In this document: positions 6,860 to 11,886 of the stretch, piece by piece
Layout: every line of letters starts with the position of its first letter
Numbering within the stretch: the stretch's first letter is position 1
NCBI GenBank assembly: GCA_937892995.1
Contig: CALBJS010000181.1
Location: 1 to 11,886 of the forward strand
Reading direction: 5' to 3'
DNA: 11,886 bases
Origin: an uncultured Peptococcaceae bacterium
Lineage (GTDB): Bacteria; Bacillota; Desulfitobacteriia; Desulfitobacteriales; Syntrophobotulaceae
The notes under the pieces: generated by a model
Seen by the model: the letters and a program-made list of their open reading frames with translations, nothing else
Told to the model about the DNA's origin: nothing
Databases searched by the model: none
Translations under genes and position numbers: made by a program

Positions 6860-6910
6860 AAAAAGCGGACTGTCGCACCACGATTTCGAAAAATTGTTTT
6901 GCGACAGCCC
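6860..6910 (-). terminator. Rho-independent terminator of the oxidoreductase operon
   Basis: On the minus strand, GGGCTGTCGCA (6900-6910) pairs with TGCGACAGTCC (6867-6877) over 11 bp with one G-U pair. A second stem inside is capped by a TTCG tetraloop. CCGC and five T follow. The hairpin lies 33 nt past the stop of the zinc-ribbon gene. It also has a T-rich stretch on its other side, so it may work in both directions. Confidence 0.85.
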
Positions 6911-6943
6911 TATTATTCCTTTTTTACCCGTTAAGGCTTGTAC

Positions 6944-7090
6944 TTATTGCTTCTTGTCTTCTCCTTGCTTCTTGTCTTCCGCCTTTAATTCAGCTTTGCA
7001 TCCCACACAATGGGTAGCCTTTGGTGGATTTATTTTACCGCATTGAGGACATTTCTTCGGTTTGCCTGCGTAAGGCGGCCTAAAACACAT
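6944..7090 (-). CDS. 48-residue zinc-ribbon protein
   Basis: A small intact frame begins MCFRPPYAGKPKKCPQCGKI and ends in a charged tail EDKKQGEDKKQ. CPQC (Cys14, Cys17) and CVGC (Cys28, Cys31) form a two-knuckle zinc ribbon or rubredoxin-like metal site. AAGGAG lies 12 nt before the ATG at 7090, which is a long spacing. From memory, short proteins opening with MCFRPP occur beside oxidoreductase genes in anaerobic Firmicutes; their role is unknown to me. It is the last gene before the operon terminator. The tail is coded by an 18-bp repeat (6947-6961 and 6965-6979 identical). A decayed second copy lies at 8694-8813, and the aligned parts show the start and cysteine region were once shared. 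Conservation of both cysteine pairs here argues that this copy is functional. Confidence 0.8.
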   Translation of the reverse strand: MCFRPPYAGKPKKCPQCGKINPPKATHCVGCKAELKAEDKKQGEDKKQ

Positions 7091-7162
7091 CTTTCTAAAT
7101 CTCTCCTTTCAATTCTCTTCTTAATAGTTATCATACCGCCACTTGAATAGCTAGGATTATGT

Positions 7163-7440
7163 TTAACCTATATCGCTGCGTATTTCCGAAAGCTGAGTGC
7201 TCGTACTGACGTGTTTCATTTTTCAGCCAGCTTCTATCAATTTCTCTTTTTTCCACTGCCGGCACATTTTCTTTCACGATAAAGTTAGGCTTCGTTATGA
7301 TTGGTTCAGACATACTTTCAAGTTGGCACAAGCTGACATTTTTTGCTTTGATTTCTTGAAGCGTTCCAAAAATGAAGGCCCGCAAAGGGCAGGAGGCCAC
7401 ACAGATAGGAATTCCCCCCTTTTCCAGGCGGTCGACATCT
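7163..7440 (-). pseudogene. Truncated copy of the four-cluster FeS subunit (C-terminal part)
   Basis: The stretch repeats the end of the intact FeS-subunit gene at 8866-9612. DRLEKGGIPICVASCPLRAF is followed by TKPNFIVKE, then VEKREIDRS, matching the intact protein but with an internal loss of about 35-40 residues. A one-base insertion in the A-run near 7219 shifts the frame. In the shifted frame the ending STSTQLSEIRSDIG and TAA at 7163 matches STRALLSETRNNAG of the intact copy. DNA identity is highest at 7362-7435 against 9163-9236 (69 of 74 bases). The N-terminal half, with three clusters, is absent, and the left homology border lies about 20 bp after the MFS stop codon. It cannot make a working subunit. 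Confidence 0.88.
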
Positions 7441-7459
7441 TTTTTCACTTCTTTGATCC

Positions 7460-8673
7460 CTATTCTTGGTTGTAAGCTTCGTTGTCTTTGGTTTTTATCA
7501 TCAAGCAGCAGACTGCGCCAATCAGGGTGACAATGGCCGACGGTATTGCCGCTGAAGTCCATACATTCCCAGAGTTTTCCACGATAGTCCCAACATATAA
7601 AGGCCCGACAGCAACCCCCATGTTCTGACCAAAGGAAGTAATGGCAACACAGATGCCGATGTAGGCCGGATTGGCAATGGTCCCGGCTCCGATCGTAAAC
7701 AGGGAGCTCGGTATGAAGGCAGTAAAGAATCCGCCCGCCAACATAAAGGCAATGGCCATTCCTATCGAGCTGCTGTTAAAAGCACCGTATAAGACAATGG
7801 TTAGACCTGCCAAGCCAAAAGCGGGGAGGAACCTCCGGTTCTTCACCTTGCCTAAAAGGTAGCCGCAAAGAATCGAGCTGGGGATCAAAACGACCATCAT
7901 CAAACTCACAACCCCGTTAGCTGTGGCTAAGGGTGCCCCCAGAGTATCCACCATGAGCGTCGGCATATAGGTCGTCAGACCATAGAAGCCGATATCAAAG
8001 CAGTTAAAAGCAATGAACACCAACCAGAGGGGAGCGGCCTTCAGCACTACACTGAGTTTGATTTTTTCCTTAATCTGCTGGCCGGCGATATTTTCGCTGT
8101 TCTGCCGGGCGGCGAAGCTTTCGCTATAGGGTCGGTTATTAGGAATCAGAAAAAGTGCCACCAACAAGACCAGCGAACCGAGAATTATTCCCAATCCCCA
8201 AATTCCATGCCAGCCAAAGCGGCTTTCCAGAGGGGCGGCTATATTCAGCATGGTCAGACAAGCTACTGGATAACTGCCTAACATAACGGCATTAGGAAGT
8301 CCGCGTTTATCCGGTGTGAAGCTACAACTACGGCAATAAACCCTGTTCCGAGGCCGTCCAGAACACGCCCCACTAGCAGGACATGGTAGTTTTCACTAAA
8401 GGTACCAATGAAAGCACCTATAGCCGTACTGCTTATGGCTGTGGCCATAGAGAGCTTAGGCCTTAATTTCATCAAGAAATAGGCGGCCGGAACGGAAATC
8501 AGCATTGAGGCAATGCCGTAAGCCGACATCAGCCACCCCCCTTGAACGAGATTCAGTCCAAGTTGATCCGTTAAGACCGGTAGGAGGGGGGGAACTCTTT
8601 GTTCACTGGTGGAGTTTACCATAAAGCATAAAACTGCAACTATGGTTATAGTCCAAGCTTTCTTTCCATTCAT
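7460..8673 (-). pseudogene. Major facilitator superfamily transporter, split by a frameshift
   Basis: Two frames join into one MFS protein of about 400 residues with twelve helices. The first (8278-8673) covers about 115 genuine residues from MNGKKAWTITIVAVLCFMVN to GRVLDGLGTGFIAVV. The second resumes at SFTPDKRGLPNAVMLGSYPVA near 8322 and ends at 7460. Around 8320-8330 some 20 bp seem to be missing: the usual residues between the helix-4 motif and F-x-P-x-x-R-G are absent, and the frame changes. AGAAGG precedes the ATG at 8673 with good spacing. The rest is free of stops, so the lesion is recent or a sequence error. The substrate is unknown. The position between the oxidoreductase genes suggests uptake or export of its substrate or product. 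Confidence 0.85.
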
Positions 8674-8693
8674 ATTTTTCCTTCTTTCATTTT

Positions 8694-8813
8694 TTGAATT
8701 CCGCCTTTAATCCGGTATTGCACCCCGCACTATTAGCGGCCCTATGCGTATAGAGATTTACCTCATTAAGAGCATTTCTTCGATTTGCCTGCTTAGACCG
8801 GCTAAAATTCAAT
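8694..8813 (-). pseudogene. Decayed copy of the zinc-ribbon gene
   Basis: The minus strand here aligns with the intact gene at 6944-7090. Shared blocks include TTTTAG, GCAGGCAAAnCGAAGAAATG, AATGnGGTAAA and ATTAAAGGCGGAA. Over the first 51 aligned bases there are 9 mismatches and one 1-base gap. The start codon is lost (ATT in its place), a base is missing after TTTTAG, and the first cysteine knuckle reads TGC TCT TAA TGA, two stops in a row. Its end runs into the ribosome site of the MFS gene. It lies about 50 bp after the intact FeS-subunit gene, the place a functional zinc-ribbon gene would hold. Confidence 0.8.
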
Positions 8814-8865
8814 TATCGTCTCGGTAAGAGAGCTTCAGGAACATCTTAATAATCAGGCGTAATGT

Positions 8866-9612
8866 TTAACCGGCATTATTGCGTGTTTCCGAAAGCAGAG
8901 CACGTGTACTGTCATGTTTCATCTTTAGCTCACTTCTGGGAATTTGTTTCTTATCCACTTCCATTACATCCTCAATCTGCTCAAATACGGTTCCCAAGTC
9001 CCCTCTTTGCTGCATTAATTTAAGGGCTTTTTCTTTGTCATAAGGAATCAGCTGTTTTTTCGGTGCGGCTTCCTTAACGATGAAATTAGGCTTTGTTATT
9101 TCAGGATCAGGCATTCCTTCGAGCTGCCGGAGAGTGCCGTACTTGTTTTCCATTTCCTCTAACGTTCCAAAATCGAAGGCCCGCAAAGGGCAAGAGGCCA
9201 CACAGATAGGGATTTCCCCCTTTTCCAGGCGGTCGAAGCACATTGTACATTTGCTCATTTTGGCCCCTGGGGCGTCATCGGCGAATTTAGGGGCACCATA
9301 AGGACAGGCCTTGAGGCATTGGCGGCATCCTTGACATTTTTCGTCATCGACTAAAACCGCACCGTATTTTTCTTCTTTGAAAATGGCTTTATTGGGACAG
9401 GCCTGGATACAAACCGGGTTTTGGCAATGGCCGCAGGGAAAGGCCAGACTATGCACCCTTAGGTCAGGATAGCTACCATCTTCCCATTCATAAACCGTCA
9501 TCCATTTCTCAGGCCCGGGTTCAATGTCATTCCATTCTTTGCAGGCGACACTGCAGGCATGGCAGGAATAGCAGCGGCTTTGATCAAAGAAAAAAGCATA
9601 CTTTGTCATCAT
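8866..9612 (-). CDS. Four-[4Fe-4S] electron-transfer subunit of a molybdopterin oxidoreductase (DmsB type)
   Basis: The 248-residue protein carries electrons between the molybdenum subunit and its partner. All 16 cluster cysteines are present in four groups: 14/17/20/24, 60/63/68/72, 93/96/99/103 and 122/125/137/141. This is the DmsB/PsrB/HycB arrangement. The C-terminal 100 residues lack cysteines and contain no hydrophobic anchor. The start codon overlaps the stop of the catalytic-subunit gene (ATGA arrangement at 9609-9612), with GGAGG 6 nt upstream, so the two are translationally coupled. A second in-frame ATG follows at once. No signal peptide is seen, as expected for a subunit that is cytoplasmic or carried out by its partner. 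No membrane-anchor subunit follows: the next genes are a dead zinc-ribbon copy and an MFS transporter. Confidence 0.93.
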   Translation of the reverse strand: MMTKYAFFFDQSRCYSCHACSVACKEWNDIEPGPEKWMTVYEWEDGSYPDLRVHSLAFPCGHCQNPVCIQACPNKAIFKEEKYGAVLVDDEKCQGCRQCLKACPYGAPKFADDAPGAKMSKCTMCFDRLEKGEIPICVASCPLRAFDFGTLEEMENKYGTLRQLEGMPDPEITKPNFIVKEAAPKKQLIPYDKEKALKLMQQRGDLGTVFEQIEDVMEVDKKQIPRSELKMKHDSTRALLSETRNNAG

Positions 9613-11886
9613 CTTCCACCTCCGAATTTCCCGAATTTCTTGATTTCCACCAGACCATGCTTAATGTTAATCCCCACAGCATGGGGCAGATGCACATCCG
9701 GGATTAAGAAATTGGTGTTGCCTCCCGTGTCAATACCATGCGGCATAGTCTCGGTTTTGACGTCGCTGGGTTTATACCAGGCACCATGATAAATGGCCAC
9801 CGTACCCGGCATCATTTTGGAAGTGATATAGACCGGCATGACCAGTTCGCCCAATTCGTTGTAAATCCATACCAGGTCGTCGGACTCTATCTTTCTGGTC
9901 TTAGCGTCGGCCGGGTTCATCCAGACAGCATGTTCGTAGCATTCGCGTAGCAAGGGGTTATTGGCGTTGCAGGATTGCTGTCTAAACATGGAAATCGCCG
10001 TGATCATAGACAGCGGATATTCTTTAGTTTTCGGATGATAAAAGCTGTCACTGGATGGTTCGTCCATATAGCTGGGTTCCCAACGCGGTATGGGATCCAT
10101 GCGACCGCCAAATTCCGTGTTGCGGCAATCAGTGGTTTCCAAGAGTTTGGAAGAGAATTCGATTTTACCTGACGGCGTATATGCAAACGGATTCTCGCCA
10201 ATTTCGACCTTACCTTTAAAGGCGTATGCCGGTTCATCAATCGGGACACGAACAACGGGTTCTTTCAAGAATTCTTCCCAGGGCAGCGGATTGATTCCCA
10301 GCATAGCTAACCAACCGTCTTCATCTTTGGCCCACTTTTCATAGCCTTTCCGATAGAGGTCGTCCACGGCTTCATCCCATTTATCCCAGGAAACGTCCTT
10401 CAGCAAGGGGTTATATTTATCTCCAATTCCCAACCTGTTGGCAAGCTGGGTATAAACCCATGCTATCGGGCGAACCTCACCGGGAGGATTGACGACTTTC
10501 TGACAATAGACGAAATAGTTGTGCATACCCCCGGGACTTTGCATGAAGCGGTTCGAGCCCAAAAGAAAGTCATCAGTCGATTCAAACATGTAAACTGGTG
10601 CCGGAAGTACAATATCCATCGCCTCCACTGTCGGCTGATTGTGGTGCCACAGAAATCCCCAGGAGAAGTGCAGCTTGGTCATCGCCTTGATGCGTTTATT
10701 GGTATCGTGCAAATTATTCATAAAGTTGTTTACGGAAATCACCATCTGAATATTGGGAAGCGGGCTGTCCGGTGGGGAACCGATGGCCCGTCGGTATTCG
10801 GTTTCCGTGATTTTGCCATGGTCGTAGTCCTCACGTAAAATAATGGCCTCATCCATTTTATTAAAATTAAGACAAACCGGAGATACATATTCCTCTGGGG
10901 CCTTTTGATAATCGGGTTCCGGAGTAGGTATCCTGGTAGGAGTCCAGAGACAAAGGCCCCCTTCACAGCCTCCGGGTATCGTTGTATTGCCAGTCATCGC
11001 TTGTAGAAGTATGGCTGCTGAAGCGGAATATTCCCCCAAATGCCTCTTGGAGGGGCCATACTGATACTGAAGATGAACCGGTTTGCTTCTGGCATAGAGC
11101 CGGGCAAATTCCCGGATGGTCTCCGCAGGGACTGTACAAATCGTCTCGGCCCACTCCGGTGATTTTGCTTGCTGGTCTTCTCCGCCCATGACGTAATTGC
11201 GGAACTTGGTAAAGCCTTCAGGCTCCACATGCTGTGCTACGTAATCGTGATCATACAGATCTTCTTCATACAAAACATGAGCAACGGCTAACATCATGGC
11301 CAAGTCGGTCCCGGGCCTGATTGGGATCCATTGGTCGGCCAGCACTTGGGCACTAATCGTATAACGCGGATCAATGAGAATAATGGGGATCCCTTTTTCC
11401 CTGGCCAGCTTCATATAATAAGAAGACGGTCCGTACCAGCTGACCAGGGGATCCATGCCCCAAAGAACGATAAGGTTGGAATTAAGCAGATCAGGTGCTT
11501 CGTAACCGGTAGTGCCAATATCACGTCCTTCGCCGAACATTGCCCCGATATCATAACCCAAGTGATGATATTCTGCGGCCGTCTGGGCCGGGCAGGAATC
11601 GTCTCCCCATGCAGCAACACCGGCTTTCAGATAAGGAGCCAAAGAGAAAAAGTTTCTTTTCCAGAATGTATCTTTGTGAAAAATACTGTAAGGGCCGTAA
11701 AGGTCGATGACTTCTCGGATCTTGGCCGCAATGGTATCTAGGGCTTCATCCCAGGAAATTCTCTCCAGATGACCACCGCCATAGCCTTTGGGGCCCACCC
11801 TTTTCATGGGATAAATAATTCTGGTGGGAGCTTCAATCTCTTTTCTCCAGGAATGGCTCATTACGCAGGGCCGGGTTTGCATCATC
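9609..11886 (-). CDS. Molybdopterin oxidoreductase catalytic subunit (DMSO reductase family), 5' end outside window
   Basis: At least 758 residues of a bis-MGD enzyme are visible. Signs of the family are YPMKRVG then HLERISWDEALDTIA (25-53), the ligand-side segment WGDDSC (93-98), NSNLIVLWGMDP, IILIDPRYT, WIPIRPGTDLAMMLAVAHVL, AMTGNTTIPGG, DIVLPAP and the C-terminal dinucleotide-binding domain with HAVWMNPADAKTRKI. The substrate cannot be told; dimethyl sulfoxide, polysulfide, formate or another compound remain possible. The molybdenum ligand might be Ser97 or Cys98, which needs alignment. The N-terminal FeS-cluster cysteines are not seen, apart from a probable last one at Cys7. The frame is open to the right edge, so the ATG at 11885 is unlikely to be the true start and any Tat signal is out of view. 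The gene overlaps the FeS-subunit gene. Confidence 0.93.
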   Translation of the reverse strand, partial: MMQTRPCVMSHSWRKEIEAPTRIIYPMKRVGPKGYGGGHLERISWDEALDTIAAKIREVIDLYGPYSIFHKDTFWKRNFFSLAPYLKAGVAAWGDDSCPAQTAAEYHHLGYDIGAMFGEGRDIGTTGYEAPDLLNSNLIVLWGMDPLVSWYGPSSYYMKLAREKGIPIILIDPRYTISAQVLADQWIPIRPGTDLAMMLAVAHVLYEEDLYDHDYVAQHVEPEGFTKFRNYVMGGEDQQAKSPEWAETICTVPAETIREFARLYARSKPVHLQYQYGPSKRHLGEYSASAAILLQAMTGNTTIPGGCEGGLCLWTPTRIPTPEPDYQKAPEEYVSPVCLNFNKMDEAIILREDYDHGKITETEYRRAIGSPPDSPLPNIQMVISVNNFMNNLHDTNKRIKAMTKLHFSWGFLWHHNQPTVEAMDIVLPAPVYMFESTDDFLLGSNRFMQSPGGMHNYFVYCQKVVNPPGEVRPIAWVYTQLANRLGIGDKYNPLLKDVSWDKWDEAVDDLYRKGYEKWAKDEDGWLAMLGINPLPWEEFLKEPVVRVPIDEPAYAFKGKVEIGENPFAYTPSGKIEFSSKLLETTDCRNTEFGGRMDPIPRWEPSYMDEPSSDSFYHPKTKEYPLSMITAISMFRQQSCNANNPLLRECYEHAVWMNPADAKTRKIESDDLVWIYNELGELVMPVYITSKMMPGTVAIYHGAWYKPSDVKTETMPHGIDTGGNTNFLIPDVHLPHAVGINIKHGLVEIKKFGKFGGGR

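Noticed and set aside
6576..6881. 101-codon minus-strand open frame as a real gene
   Set aside because: Its start lies in the terminator hairpin and its end in the tetR promoter. Only the middle resembles a LuxR domain, so it is listed as a relic.
7131..7562. 143-codon frame overlapping the end of the MFS gene
   Set aside because: Its first third is a shadow of the MFS gene and the rest is the frameshifted FeS-subunit fragment. The start codon has no family support.
7522..7752. 76-codon minus-strand frame inside the MFS gene
   Set aside because: It is out of frame with clear MFS coding sequence and has low-complexity composition.
11331..11741. 136-codon plus-strand frame inside the molybdoenzyme gene
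   Set aside because: It is the antisense shadow of a conserved coding region and has no recognisable domain or start signal.

Overview
The window reads as a low-to-moderate GC chromosomal segment of an anaerobic, respiring Clostridium-class Firmicute. The likeliest group is Desulfitobacterium/Desulfosporosinus-like Peptococcales. This placement is an inference from gene content: a four-cysteine L33, strong GGAGG ribosome sites, a menaquinone prenyltransferase, a DMSO-reductase-family enzyme with its four-cluster FeS subunit, and a short MCFRPP-type zinc-ribbon protein. No marker long enough to settle the genus is present.

Left part (1-3233, all on the minus strand). A gene cut by the left edge starts just after rpmG (L33). 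By position it should be secE, but its residues 14-28 look like thiolase, so the edge may be chimeric. Further right are putP (sodium/proline symporter) with its own promoter, a hairpin terminator, and a lipoprotein substrate-binding protein of the SsuA/TauA/NMT1 type.

Middle part (3234-6860). A UbiA/MenA-type prenyltransferase runs on the plus strand, divergent from the binding protein and convergent with the ABC permease. It therefore splits one NitT/TauT-type ABC importer into a binding-protein unit and a tetR-ATPase-permease unit. A TetR-family regulator leads the second unit. Two long palindromes sharing the core TGAATTGnnnTTCA lie at the predicted start points of the tetR promoter and of the binding-protein promoter, the latter also being the menA intergenic region. 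This suggests that one regulator reunites the split transporter and perhaps menA. Upstream of tetR is a relic of a LuxR/NarL-type response regulator, followed by a strong terminator for the next operon.

Right part (6867-11886, all on the minus strand). The operon reads: molybdopterin oxidoreductase catalytic subunit (cut by the right edge), four-[4Fe-4S] electron-transfer subunit, a dead zinc-ribbon copy, an MFS transporter broken by one frameshift, a truncated copy of the FeS-subunit C-terminus, an intact 48-residue zinc-ribbon gene, and a terminator. The FeS-subunit/zinc-ribbon pair has been duplicated around the MFS gene and has decayed reciprocally: the upstream copy keeps the FeS gene and the downstream copy keeps the zinc-ribbon gene.

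Nothing here is a wholly new system that can be proved by reading. The points most worth following are the TetR regulon joining a split ABC importer to a quinone-biosynthesis gene, the reciprocal decay of the duplicated oxidoreductase module, and the unannotated zinc-ribbon protein.
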